Below, piece by piece: positions 45,746-56,462 of a DNA stretch of 64,000 nucleotides. Both the position numbers and the translations under genes were made by a program. The stretch is from positions 620,001 through 684,000 of the forward strand of contig CAWJLE010000005.1 in NCBI GenBank assembly GCA_963843645.1, given 5' to 3'. Under the pieces are notes generated by a model. It saw only the letters and a list, made by a program, of their open reading frames with translations, was not told the origin of the DNA and ran no database searches. Origin of the DNA: CAWJLE01 sp963843645. GTDB lineage: Bacteria > Chloroflexota > Anaerolineae > DAOTYC01. Every line of letters starts with the position of its first letter. Positions within the stretch are counted from its first letter, which is position 1.

Positions 45746-45792
45746 TTGACGAATGACGATAAATAGGCTATAATTCGATTATCGGATTATAG
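45746..45792 (+). promoter_or_regulatory. Promoter with overlapping inverted repeat, upstream of the first C1 peptidase gene
   Basis: TTGACG (45746-45751), a 17-base spacer and a perfect TATAAT (45769-45774). CTATAAT (45768-45774) is repeated inverted as ATTATAG (45786-45792) around an 11-base centre, so a repressor could cover the -10 box. Confidence 0.75.
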
Positions 45793-45838
45793 ATTGGATA
45801 TCGATTGTTCGCACTCGATGAGCCGGGGAGGCCGGCAT

Positions 45839-47280
45839 GTGAAACGACTGCGACCGTTCATGTTGCTCACTCTTGCTGTCGTCTTGTGGTCGTCGCCGGG
45901 CCGGTGTGGTCGCGCGAACCGCTGGTTGATCTGACCAACAACTCCAATTGCCAGACCCTGGGGAATGCGGTTAGCCGCGGACACCCGGCTCTCATCGCAC
46001 CGCGGATGCAGTCCGCCATTCCGGTGACTGGCACGGTGAATCTGCTAGACGAGCTTGAGTACACCGCCTTAGAGCGAGACCAGGGCTCGTGCAACAACTC
46101 GTGGTTGTGGGCCGGAACTGGCGTGATGGAGATTGCTCTCAAGACGCAAACGGGGATCAAGGATCGCCTGTCCGAGCAGTTTCTGAACTCGTGCGGAATG
46201 GGATCGTTCGCTTGCTGTGGCGGGTGGCTTACTAACCTGGTTGATTTCTACGCGCCGGCGAATGATCCCAAGCGCGACGCCATCCCGTGGGCTAACTCCG
46301 GCGCTGAGTGGCAAGATGGGTCACTCTCCTGTGACAACGGCGAGTCGGCCCAGGCTTGCGCACTCATCGACACGTCGCAAAAATACGTGGTTTCGTCCAT
46401 CGCCCGAGTTCGGATCGCTACCGCGGGGGTCACTTCCGATCAGGCCATTGCCAACATCAAGACCGTTCTCGATCAGAGAAAGGGCGTATGGTTTGCCGTC
46501 TCTTTTCCGAACCAGGAGGACTGGAGCAGCCTGCAGAGGTTCTGGACCGACGAGGATGAGTCCGCCACTTGGAGGCCGGACCTGTGTGACCACCGCGACG
46601 ACGGCTTGAAAGACGCCACGCACATGCTGCTATGCGTGGGGTACGACGACACCGACCCTGGCAATCGGTATTGGCTCATGCTCAATAGCTGGGGTGTTAC
46701 GCCTGAGCGACCCAATGGCCTGCTTCGTGTGGGCATGGACCTTCCTTACGATTGCTCATATGTCGGAGAAGATGGGGTGACGTACACCTACTATTGGGAG
46801 ACTCTGGACGTTACTTTCGACGTTGGGGACCAGTCCGTGGCCAATGACGATTTTGGCGAGGCGTTGGTCATCCCAGGCGTGCCGTACCAACACAGCCAGA
46901 GCACTGCCGGCGCCTCGATTGCGCCGACCGACCCGAGCATTGACTGCGCAGATCCTGTGAGCAAGGGCGGCCGCAGCGTCTGGTTTCGCTACACGCCGGA
47001 TTTCACCGGTCAGCTCAACGTGAACACCTGCGGCAGCTCCTACGACACCGTGCTTGCGCTCTGGACCGGCACGGAAGGCGCTCTGCAGTTGGTCGCCTGC
47101 GATAACGATAGCTCGGGCGGAGCGCAGTCCGCGCTGGCGGTCGTGGTCTCAGCCGGCGCCACGTACTACGTCGAGGTGGTGGACCGCGACATCTCTCGGC
47201 AATCGGGAGAGCTCAAACTGGCGGTGTCGCGTGAGGCGGGCTGGCAAAACTGTTTGCCGCTCATTCTGAAGGGCAACTAA
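45839..47280 (+). CDS. Secreted papain-like (C1A) protein with Cys-to-Ser nucleophile (apparent frameshift)
   Basis: GTG 45839 begins a signal peptide (KRLRPFMLLTLAVVL); a one-base shift near 45890 links it to VAGPVWSREPLVDL. The C1A fold is clear: ERDQGSCNNSWLWAGTGVMEIAL, LSEQFLNSCG, CCGGWLTNLVDFY, ATHMLLCVGYDD with the catalytic His, and LMLNSWG with the Asn. The nucleophile position reads S (TCG) where both paralogs have C (CGNCW). A PPC-like C-terminal beta domain (YDTVLALWTGTEGALQLVAC) and the tail CLPLILKGN follow. About 480 residues. It is either a pseudo-enzyme or a Ser variant, secreted and held at the envelope. Confidence 0.85.
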
Positions 47281-47389
47281 CGCACGTCACCGCACCCCCA
47301 CGGGTGTGGTCAGACTGGCAGGCGTTTGAGGTGCTCGACCGTAGGCAGAACAACAAAGGCTGCTGAACAACGAAGCCCGGAGAGAACCG

Positions 47390-47629
47390 GTGAATCGATT
47401 GCGGCGGTTGTCCCTATTGAGCGCGCTACTGGTTCTGGTATGCGCGGCGACGGCTCGGTCAGCTGAGCCACTCCCGTATCCCATTATGCATCCAGATCAA
47501 GCCACGCGTGAAGAGTGGTTCAGGTTATATGGTGAAGCGCCGGCCGCTTTCGTTGCGCCTCATCCGCTTGGGAGCGCAACAGCTTATGCGAGCTCGATTG
47601 ATCTCACTACATCCACTCCCAGTTGTTAG
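47390..47629 (+). pseudogene. Truncated C1 peptidase paralog, N-terminus only
   Basis: 79 codons from GTG 47390 with a signal peptide (LSLLSALLVLVCAATARSAEP) and propeptide-like segment (YPIMHPDQATREEWFRLY ... SSIDLTTS) matching the start of the next two genes. It then stops at TPSC; no peptidase domain follows. Probably the remnant of a recombination within the tandem array. Confidence 0.7.
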
Positions 47630-47715
47630 CAAAACCTACAGGGTTTCTGCACGACTTCTCCACAATCGATTGTTACAATATCGGGTGAGGCTAATCTGTC
47701 CCTGATCCTGCCATG

Positions 47716-47734
47716 ATCAAGATTTGATCTTGAT
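47716..47734. promoter_or_regulatory. Inverted repeat before the second C1 peptidase gene
   Basis: ATCAAGAT-TTG-ATCTTGAT, a perfect 8-bp palindrome about 107 bases before the gene start. Possible operator; no convincing promoter boxes were seen beside it. Confidence 0.4.
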
Positions 47735-47840
47735 GGCCGGCGACGTATCCCTCTCGAGCCGGTTGGGCAGGACAGTGAGACCTCGACAGCTGGCAGAATG
47801 CCACGATCCAGCGCCGATGTACGAACCTTTGAGGAGACGT

Positions 47841-49574
47841 GTGAAACTATTCCGACGAGTAACCCTGTTGATTGCGTTGCTGGTTCTGGCCTTTGCCGCC
47901 ATAGCGCGGTCTGACGAGCCATCAGTGCATCCGATCATGCACCCAGATCAGGCGACGCTCGATCAGTGGGTTGCCCGATACCAGGCGGCCCCGCAGATCA
48001 GCGCCTCGCCGCGCCTGGCTGCATCCCTGGCCAGTTCGATCGACCTGACGAGCTACCTGGCCTGGAACTCCTCCAATATGTCGGAGCGTGACCAGGCCTG
48101 CTGCGGCAATTGCTGGGTGTGGTCCGGCACGGGCGTGATGGAAGTCGCGCTCTACGCCCAGAATGGGATCAAGGATCGCCTCTCAGAGCAGTTCCTGAAT
48201 TCCTGTCGAACGAGCTCCGACGCGTGTGACGGTGGCTGGCTTTCGAATCTCGTAGACTTCTACAACAGCGAAGGCTACGCCATTCCCTGGTCCAATTCCG
48301 GCGCTTCCTGGCAGGAATCGGTGGTCTCCGGATCGTATTGCACTGGGACGAGGCCGACCTGTGCCAGCATCAGCGCCTCGCCTAAATACCCGATTTCGTC
48401 GGTCAGCTTGTCGACAATCTCGACACAAAGTGTCAGCGATTCGACGGCCATTAGCAACATCAAGAGTGTCCTCAATGAGGGCAAGGGAGTGTGGTTCGGC
48501 TTTTTTATGCCGACCGCAGCCAATTGGACCAGCTTCTACAACTTCTGGGACTATCAAGCCGAGTCAGTCGTCTGGACGCCGCCAGACTTTTCCGGGCAGA
48601 CGTGGACGAGTGGGGGCGGCGGACATGCGGTCTTGTGCGTGGGCTACGACGACGCCACGAACTCGTGGCTCATGCTGAACAGCTGGGGGACCACCGGCAG
48701 TCGTCCTAACGGATTGTTTCGCGTGTCGATGGGCGATCTGGATTACAGTGCCACGTACGTCTACGGTGGCCACAGCTACTATGCTTTCCACTTTCAGACC
48801 CTGAACGTGACGTTCTCTACGAGCAATCACGCCCCTACGTTGCCCAGCGATCCTTCACCCGCGAACGGGTCAACGGGTGTGTCGCTCCCGCCGACGCTAA
48901 GCTGGACAGGCGGCGATTCGGATAACGACACGGTGACCTACCGCGTCGTCCTCGACACCTCGAGCAGCCCGACGACGCAAGTCTGCAACGAAACGGCCAC
49001 GACGTGCAGTCCAGGCACGTTGGCAGAAGGTACCGACTACTACTGGCGGGTTTACGCTACCGACGAACACGGCAGCGGCACGACCGGCCCGATCTGGCAC
49101 TTCCGAACGCTGGATGCCCGGAACGACGACTTCGCCGAGGCCATCGTCGTCTCGCAACCGCTGTACTTGAATGCCGAAGACACGACTGGGGCCACGATCG
49201 CCTCCGACGATCCCTCTGTCACGCTGGGCACATGCGGCACGTATTTTTCGGGGAGAGGCAGCCACAGCGTCTGGTACCAGTACACACCGTCTGCCAATCG
49301 CACCATCACGATCACGACGGTCAACAGCGACTACGACACGGTTCTGGCAGTATGGACCGGCACGCGGGGTGCGCTCAGCCTGGCGAGTTGCGGCGATGAC
49401 GTTAGTGCTACTACGCTTCAGTCGCGGACCTCGCTTCTCGTATCGGCAGGCACAACCTATCACATCGAAGTAATGGACTACGACGTGCCCGGATCTGGTG
49501 GAACACTCCAGTTCGCCATGCGTCCTGAGACGAACAACCACGAATACTTGCCCATCATCATGAAGGAACACTAA
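47841..49574 (+). CDS. Secreted papain-like (C1A) cysteine peptidase with Fn3-like and PPC-like domains
   Basis: 577 residues from GTG 47841, GAGGAG 5-10 bases upstream. Signal peptide (RVTLLIALLVLAFAAIARS), propeptide (HPIMHPDQATLDQWVARY), C1A core with catalytic Cys in DQACCGNCWVWSG, His in GGHAVLCVGYDD and Asn in LMLNSWG. One ~95-residue Fn3-like repeat follows (NHAPTLPSDPSPANGSTGVSLPP ... YYWRVYATDEHG), then a PPC-like beta domain (YDTVLAVWTGTRGALSLASC). It ends HEYLPIIMKEH, the LPIIxK tail shared with its paralogs. Intact in one frame. It would degrade proteins outside the cell while attached at the surface. Confidence 0.9.
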   Translation: MKLFRRVTLLIALLVLAFAAIARSDEPSVHPIMHPDQATLDQWVARYQAAPQISASPRLAASLASSIDLTSYLAWNSSNMSERDQACCGNCWVWSGTGVMEVALYAQNGIKDRLSEQFLNSCRTSSDACDGGWLSNLVDFYNSEGYAIPWSNSGASWQESVVSGSYCTGTRPTCASISASPKYPISSVSLSTISTQSVSDSTAISNIKSVLNEGKGVWFGFFMPTAANWTSFYNFWDYQAESVVWTPPDFSGQTWTSGGGGHAVLCVGYDDATNSWLMLNSWGTTGSRPNGLFRVSMGDLDYSATYVYGGHSYYAFHFQTLNVTFSTSNHAPTLPSDPSPANGSTGVSLPPTLSWTGGDSDNDTVTYRVVLDTSSSPTTQVCNETATTCSPGTLAEGTDYYWRVYATDEHGSGTTGPIWHFRTLDARNDDFAEAIVVSQPLYLNAEDTTGATIASDDPSVTLGTCGTYFSGRGSHSVWYQYTPSANRTITITTVNSDYDTVLAVWTGTRGALSLASCGDDVSATTLQSRTSLLVSAGTTYHIEVMDYDVPGSGGTLQFAMRPETNNHEYLPIIMKEH

Positions 49575-49931
49575 GGACGCCCGAGGAGACTCCGTTGGTT
49601 GCGTTCTGGCTTGGGTCGTCCACCACCAGGGGCGTTCGCACGTGTGCGTCGCGAAGATGTGACCACGAAGAACGTCCACCCCTGCGGACTGGTGGTTTCT
49701 GCGGTCACGCTCTTTGTTTCGATTTTACCGGCCGTCAAGGGTTCACGATTTTTCTGGATTATGCTTTTTCATTCTATAATGCAGGGGAATACGTTGCATC
49801 TTCGATTCTGACCTGATCTTAATGTGCAATACACCTCGCCCTAGTTGAGTCGATCGGGGCGGGCGGCAGGAACTTGCCGTTCGTGGAGTCTGCCCATCGC
49901 TCGCTGACTGTGGGTGTTCGAGGAGACCCCT
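49575..49931. other. Intergenic region before the giant C1 peptidase gene
   Basis: No gene. A perfect TATAAT is at 49775-49780, but no good -35 box lies upstream. Only the GAGGAG site just before GTG 49932 is clear. Confidence 0.4.
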
Positions 49932-52900
49932 GTGAACCTGCTGCGACGGTTGGCCCTGTTGAGTGCGATGCTCGTATTGGTTTTCGCCGCGACGGCGCGG
50001 TCCGACGAGCCAACACTGCATCCGCTCATGCATCCCGATCAGGCAACGCTCGATCAATGGGTCAGCCGGTACCAGGCAACCCCGCAGATCAGCGTCTCGC
50101 CGCGTCTGGCTGCATCCTTGCCCAGCTCGGTCGACCTGACCAGCCACCTGGCGTGGGACTCCTCGAACATGTCGCAACGCGACCAGGGGTATTGCGGCAA
50201 CTGCTGGGTTTGGTCCGGTACGAGCGTTTTGGAGGTTGCGCTCGATGTCCAAAATGGAATCAAGGATCGGCTTTCGGAGCAGTTCCTTAACTCGTGCGGG
50301 TCCGGCAGCTCCGGCTACGCCTGCTGTGGTGGCTGGCTCTATGACCTCGTGGACTTCTATGCCGACAAAGACTTCGCGGTTCCGTGGTCCAACACTGGAG
50401 CGTCCTGGCAGGACTATTACCGGCAGTGCAGTGCTGGATCCTCCACCCAACCCTGTTCCGGCATCGCCACCTCACCCAAATACGCGATCTCTGCCATCAG
50501 CTTGTCAACGATTTCGACGCAGGGCGTCGCTGATTCGACGGCCATCAGAAACATCAAGAGCGTCCTCAGTCAGGGCAAGGCAGTATGGTTTGCGTTCTTC
50601 ATGCCGACGGCAGCTCAATTGGACGAGCTTCTACAACTTCTGGAACAATCAAGCTGAGTCGGCGGTCTGGACGCCACCAAACTTCTCGGGGCAGACGTGG
50701 ACGAGCGACGGGGGCGGGCACGCCGTTTTGTGCGTGGGCTACGACGATGCGACAAACTCGTGGCTCATGCTGAACAGCTGGGGAACCACCAGCAGTCGCC
50801 CGAACGGACTGTTTCGGGTGGCCATGGCTGATCTGGATTACAGTGCGACCTACGTCTACGGCCGCAGCTACTACGCCTTCTACTTCCAGACGCTGAACGT
50901 ATCGTTTTCTACTGTCAACCATGCTCCAACGACCCCCGGCAATCCATCACCGGCGGATGGGGCGACGGGTGTTCCAACCTCATCGACGCTGAGCTGGACG
51001 GGCGGCGATCCGGACGACGACGTGGTGACGTACCGGGTGGTGTTGGACCACAGCGCCAACCCGACGACGGCGGTCTACACGGGGACGGCCGCCAGCTTCG
51101 ATCCCGGCATTTTGGCGGAAAGCACGGACTGCTATTGGCGGGTTTACGCCACCGACGAGCATGGCAGTGCCACGACCGGGCCGATCTGGCGCTTCCAGAC
51201 GGTGAATCACGCGCCGGCAACGCCGGGCAATCCTGCACCGGCGGACGGGGCGATGGGCGTGCCGATCACGTCGACGTTGAGCTGGGCGGGCAGCGATCCG
51301 GACAGCGACCTCGTGATGTATCAGGTACTGCTGGACGGCGGCGCCGGGCCGACGACGGCGGTCTACACAGGGACGGCCGCCAGCTTCGATCCCGGCATAT
51401 TGGCGGAGGGGACGGACTACTACTGGCGGGTTTACGCCACCGACGAACACGGCAGTGCCACGACGGGGCCGATCTGGCGCTTCCAGACGAATCATGCCCC
51501 GACTACGCCGGCTGATCCATCACCGGCGGACGGGGCGACGGGTGTTCCGATCACATCGACACTGAGCTGGACGGGCGGCGATCCGGACAGCGACCTCGTG
51601 ATGTATCAGGTACTGCTGGACAGCGGCGCCGCGCCGACGACGGCGGTCTACACAGGGACGACCGCGAGCTACAATGCGGGCCCGTTGGCGGAGGGTACGG
51701 ACTACGCCTGGCGCGTGTACGCTACCGACGAACACGGCAGCGCGGCGAGCGGGCCTATCTGGCGCTTCCGGACGAATCAGGCCCTGACGACACCGGCTGA
51801 TCCGTCACCGGCGGACGGGGCGACGGGTGTGCCGATCACGACGACGCTGAGCTGGACCGGCGGCGATCCGGACGACGACGTGGTGACCTATCGGGTGACG
51901 CTGGACACCGGCGCCAATCCGACGACGGCGGTCTATTCGGGGACGACCAGCAGCTTCGACCCCGGCCCGTTGGCGGAGGGCACAGACTACGCCTGGCGCG
52001 TGTATGCCACCGACGAGCAGGGTAGCGTCACGAGCGGGCCGATCTGGGGTTTCAGGACCAATCACGCCCCTACGATTCCGGGCGATCCCGCGCCGGCCGA
52101 CGGGGCGACGGGCGTGCCGATCACGTCGACACTGAGCTGGACGGGCGACGACCCGGACGACGACGCGGTGACCTATCGGGTGGTGCTGGACGGCGGCGCC
52201 AGCCCGACGACGGCGGTCTACACGGGGACGGCCGCCAGCTTCGATCCCGGTACGTTGGCGGAGGGGACGGACTACTACTGGCGGGTTTACGCCACCGACG
52301 AACACGGCAGTGCCACGACCGGGCCGATCTGGCGCTTCCAGACCAATCATGCCCCGACCACGCCGGGCGATCCGTCACCGGCGGACGGGGCGATGGGCGT
52401 GCCGATCACGTCGACGTTGAGCTGGGCGGGCAGCGATCCGGACAGCGACCTCGTGATGTATCAGGTACTGATGGACGGCGGCGCCGGGCCGACGACGGCG
52501 GTCTACACAGGGACGGCCACCAGATTCGATCCGGGCCCGTTGGCGGTGGGTACGGACTACGCCTGGCGCGTGTACGCTACCGACGAACACGGCAGCGCGG
52601 CGAGCGGGCCGATCTGGCGCTTCCGGACGAATCAGGCCCCGACCACGCCGGGCGATCCCGCGCCGGCGGACGGGGCGATGGGCGTGCCGGTCACGTCGAC
52701 GCTGAGCTGGACCGGCGGCGATCCGGACAGCGACCTCGTGATGTATCAGGTACTGCTGGACAGCGGCACCGGGCCGACGACGGCGGTCTACACGGGGACG
52801 GCCGCCAGCTTCGATCACGGCATATTGGCGGAGGGTACGGACTACGCCTGGCGCGTGTACGCTACCGACGAACACGGCAGCGCGGCGAGCGGGCCTATCT

Positions 52901-55077
52901 GGCGCTTCCGGACGAATCAGGCCCCGACGACACCGGCTGATCCGTCACCGGCAGACGGGGCGACGGGTGTGCCGGTCACGACGACTCTGAGCTGGAGCGG
53001 CGGCGATCCGGACGACGACGTGGTGACCTATCGGGTGACGCTGGACACCGGCGCCAATCCGACGACGGCGGTCTACACGGGGACGACCAGCAGCTTCGAC
53101 CCCGGCCCGTTGGCGGAGGGCACAGACTACGCCTGGCGCGTGTATGCCACCGACGAGCACGGTAGCGTCACGAGCGGGCCGATCTGGGGTTTCAGGACCA
53201 ATCACGCCCCTACGATGCCGGGCGATCCCGCGCCGGCCGACGGGGCGACAGACGTAGCGATTACGTCGACGTTGAGCTGGACAGGCGGCGATCCGGACAC
53301 CGACGTGGTGACCTATCGGGTGGTGTTGGACCCCGGCGACAGCCCGACGACGGCGGTCTACACGGGGACGGCCGCCAGCTTCGATCCCGGTACGTTGGCG
53401 GAGGGGACGGACTACTATTGGCGGGTTTACGCCACCGACGAACACGGCAGTGCCACGACCGGGCCGATCTGGCGCTTCCAGACCAATCATGCCCCGACCA
53501 CGTCGGGCGATCCGTCACCGGCGGACGGGGCGATGGGCGTGCCGATCACGTCGACGTTGAGCTGGGCGGGCAGCGATCCGGACAGCGACCTCGTGATGTA
53601 TCAGGTACTGCTGGACGGCGGCGCCGGGCCGACGACGGCGGTCTACACAGGGACGGCCGCCAGCTTCGATCCCGGCATATTGGCGGAGGGGACGGACTAC
53701 TATTGGCGGGTTTACGCCACCGACGAACACGGCAGTGCCACGACGGGGCCGATCTGGTGCTTCCAGACCAATCATGCCCCGACCACGCCGGGCGACCCTG
53801 CACCGGCGGACGGGGCGATGGGCGTGCCGGTCACGTCGACGTTGAGCTGGACGGGCGGCGATCCGGACAGCGACCTCGTGATGTATCAGGTACTGCTGGA
53901 CAGCGGCGCCGCGCCGACGACGGCGGTCTACACAGGGACGACCGCGAGCTACAATGCGGGCCCGTTGGCGGAGGGTACGGACTACGCCTGGCGCGTGTAC
54001 GCTACCGACGAACACGGCAGCGCGGCGAGCGGGCCTATCTGGCGCTTCCGGACGAATCAGGCCCCGACGACACCGGCTGATCCGTCACCGGCGGACGGGG
54101 CGACGGGTGTGCCGATCACGACGACGCTGAGCTGGACCGGCGGCGATCCGGACGACGACGTGGTGACCTATCGGGTGACGCTGGACACCGGCGCCAATCC
54201 GACGACGGCGGTCTATTCGGGGACGACCAGCAGCTTCGACCCCGGCCCGTTGGCGGAGGGCACAGACTACGCCTGGCGCGTGTATGCCACCGACGAGCAG
54301 GGTAGCGTCACGAGCGGGCCGATCTGGGGTTTCAGGACCAATCACGCCCCTACGATTCCGGGCGATCCCGCGCCGGCCGACGGGGCGACAGACGTAGCGA
54401 TTACGTCGACGTTGAGCTGGACCGGCGGCGATCCGGACGACGACGTGGTGACCTATCGGGTGGTGTTGGACCCCGGCGACAGCCCGACGACCACGGTCTA
54501 CACGGGGACGACCGCGAGCTACGGTCCGATCGCGTTGGCGCCGGGAGTGGCTTCCACCTGGCGCGTCTACGCCACCGACGGGCACGGCAGCGCCACAAGC
54601 GGGCCGATCTGGCACTTCCGCGCTCTGAAGAACGACCTCTTCGCCGACGCCATCATCATTTCGCCGATGGTGTATTCGAACACCCAGAACACGGCCGGGG
54701 CCACCACGACCTTCGACGATCCTTCGATTGCAGAAGGTACATGTGGTACCTTTTCGGGCCGAGGAAGTCATAGCGTTTGGTACGCGTATACGCCTGCTGC
54801 CAGTGGCACCCTCAGCGTCACGACCGCGAACAGCGACTTCAATACCGTGCTGGCAGTCTGGACTGGCACGGAGGGGGCACTGGCGTTGGCCGCCTGTCAC
54901 GATGACGCGGACAGCACCGGGCAGTCACACGTCACGCTCTCCGTGTCGGGCGGTACAACCTATTACATTGAAGTAATTGATTTTAATCCGTTTGGGGCTG
55001 GCGGGGCACTCCGGATCGTGATGCGTTTGAGCCCGACAAAGTACGAATACGTACCAATCATCATGAAGGACGAGTGA
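49932..55077 (+). CDS. Giant secreted C1A cysteine peptidase with 13 tandem Fn3-like repeats (one frameshift)
   Basis: About 1715 residues from GTG 49932. Signal peptide (LALLSAMLVLVFAATARS), propeptide, and C1A core with the catalytic Cys in DQGYCGNCWVWSG, GGHAVLCVGYDD and LMLNSWG. A one-base shift near 50620 joins the peptidase to the rest. Then come 13 repeats of 95 residues (NHAPTTPxDPxPADGATGVP ... YAWRVYATDEHGSA..GPIW), a PPC-like domain (FNTVLAVWTGTEGALALAAC) and the tail YVPIIMKDE. The repeats form a rigid stalk. It would present the peptidase far from the cell surface. The near identity of repeats shows recent expansion. Confidence 0.88.
50917..54624 (+). repeat. Thirteen 285-bp tandem repeats, twelve in three 1140-bp higher-order copies
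   Basis: Each 285-bp unit encodes one Fn3-like module. Unit 1 stands alone. Units 2-13 (51205-54624) repeat as four types: AGSDP, GGDPDSD, TTTLSW-DDD and a fourth with PGDPAP. The block recurs at exact 1140-base intervals; for example gcggacggggcgatgggcgt begins at 51241, 52381 and 53521. Confidence 0.95.
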
Positions 55078-55085
55078 GGTGGCTG

Positions 55086-55460
55086 ATGGCGACAGTGCTG
55101 GTGGTTGACGATGATGAGGCCTTCATTCACAAGGCGACGGCCATCCTGACGGCCCAGGGCCATCACGTTCTGTCCGCTGAGGATGGAAGTCGGGCGCTGG
55201 CCCTGATGCACCACGACCGGCCGGATCTCGTGGTGCTCGACGTTCGGATGTCATACGTCGTGGGCGGCCTGGATGTGACTGAAGTCATGGCCGGGGAACC
55301 GAAGCTCAAAGATATTCCGCTCATCATGGTTTCTGTCGTGCCCGATCCTGACGCCCCGAGTGCGCGCCCTCGCTCCAAATGCCTCGGCCCGCAGGAGCGT
55401 GGCGCTGGTTCGGCCGCTGTAGAGGATATCTTGCAGCGAATCACTGATTTTCTGCAGTAG
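55086..55460 (+). CDS. Stand-alone response-regulator receiver protein
   Basis: 124 residues from ATG 55086. The receiver fold is shown by VLVVDDDEAF (acidic pocket), DLVVLDVRM with the phospho-acceptor Asp, and LIMVSV (Ser/Thr). The usual Lys-Pro (KP) loop after beta5 is not visible, because the sequence SARPRSKCLGPQERGAGS is anomalous. That may reflect compensating shifts between 55350 and 55410, since EDILQRITDFL resumes a normal receiver end. There is no output domain, so it would work by protein interaction. It starts 8 bases after the giant peptidase. Confidence 0.8.
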   Translation: MATVLVVDDDEAFIHKATAILTAQGHHVLSAEDGSRALALMHHDRPDLVVLDVRMSYVVGGLDVTEVMAGEPKLKDIPLIMVSVVPDPDAPSARPRSKCLGPQERGAGSAAVEDILQRITDFLQ

Positions 55461-55478
55461 ACCCGCAGGTGGCAGCGG

Positions 55479-56249
55479 TTACGCCCCCAAGCGCTCGACG
55501 GAAGGACGGTCTACCTCACTGCTCCGCTGCCGCCAGGCTTCGTACAGCACGATGGATCCGGCGATGCTTGCGTTCAACGACGTGATCTGGCCGGACATGG
55601 GCAGGCGTACCACGTAGTCGCACGTGCGCCGTACCAAACGGCCCAGTCCCTGGCCCTCACTGCCCACCACTAACCCGAGCGGGACGTTCAGGTCAGCCTG
55701 ATCGTAGCGCTGAGCGCCGGGGATGTCCTCCAGTCCCACCAGCCAGAACCCGGCCTTCTTCATCTTCTCCATCGCAGCGACCAGATTCGGCACCAATGCG
55801 ACCTTCAGATGTTCTACCGCGCCGGCCGACGCGTTGACCACGGCGGGGGTAACGGACACCGAGCGATAGCGGGGCAATACTACGCCGGCCACCCCGATGG
55901 ATTCGGCAGTGCGGATCAGCGCCCCGAAGTTCTGCGGATCCTGCAGGCAATCCAATACCAGAACGATCGGCGGAACGCCCTTTTTGGAGTTTTGGAGAAG
56001 ATCATCTATATCTATATAAGGATAAGCAGAAACCTCCGCCGCGACGCCCTGGTGGTTGACGTTGCCAATCTGATCCAGGTGCTGCCGGGGGACCCACGCC
56101 AGCGGTGTGCCGCTGGACTCGGCCACTTTCATCAGTGTCGATGTCGATGGGAGCTTGGCTCCTTCGGCCAGGAGCACGCGGAAGACTTGGCGTCTTCCTG
56201 CCAGAAGAGTCTCTTCAACCGCGTGCCGACCATACAGGATTTCTTTCAT
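55479..56249 (-). CDS. rlmB: 23S rRNA 2'-O-ribose methyltransferase RlmB-like (SpoU family)
   Basis: 256 residues from ATG 56249 (MKEILYGRHAVEETLL); the frame is open from 56261. The N-terminal substrate-binding domain is followed by the SpoU knot: VLVLDCLQDPQNFGALIRTAE (motif 1), GLVVGSEGQGLGRLVRRTCD (motif 2) and LNASIAGSIVLYEA (motif 3). The enzyme uses SAM to methylate a ribose of 23S rRNA; other TrmH-family targets are possible. Intact. It points towards the receiver gene (convergent). Confidence 0.9.
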   Translation of the reverse strand: MKEILYGRHAVEETLLAGRRQVFRVLLAEGAKLPSTSTLMKVAESSGTPLAWVPRQHLDQIGNVNHQGVAAEVSAYPYIDIDDLLQNSKKGVPPIVLVLDCLQDPQNFGALIRTAESIGVAGVVLPRYRSVSVTPAVVNASAGAVEHLKVALVPNLVAAMEKMKKAGFWLVGLEDIPGAQRYDQADLNVPLGLVVGSEGQGLGRLVRRTCDYVVRLPMSGQITSLNASIAGSIVLYEAWRQRSSEVDRPSVERLGA

Positions 56250-56421
56250 GTGCCCTCGCATTCTCGCTCCGGACTTTGAGCGGCAATCCCATCTGGATCG
56301 AGGCCAGCAGAACTGCAGGTGTATTGTACGGGATCAGATGCGAAGCGTCAAGACGGCCCGCGGTGGGTGAACGATTTCCGTAGTATTCTCAACTTCCGAG
56401 CCCAGACAGAGCGATCGGCAT

Positions 56422-56462
56422 TTGACACCCTATTGTGGATGCGGTATAATTAGCAACGCTAA
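56422..56462 (+). promoter_or_regulatory. Promoter and operator of the RND efflux operon
   Basis: A perfect TTGACA (56422-56427), a 17-base spacer and a perfect TATAAT (56445-56450). An inverted repeat TTAGC-AAC-GCTAA overlaps the last base of the -10 box (56450-56462), a likely repressor site. The start codon is 170 bases downstream, leaving a long leader. Confidence 0.8.

Noticed and set aside
51805..54900. Minus-strand and second plus-strand frames across the 13-repeat region
   Set aside because: They mirror the repeat periodicity but encode Arg-rich sequence; only the long plus frame gives folded Fn3-like modules.
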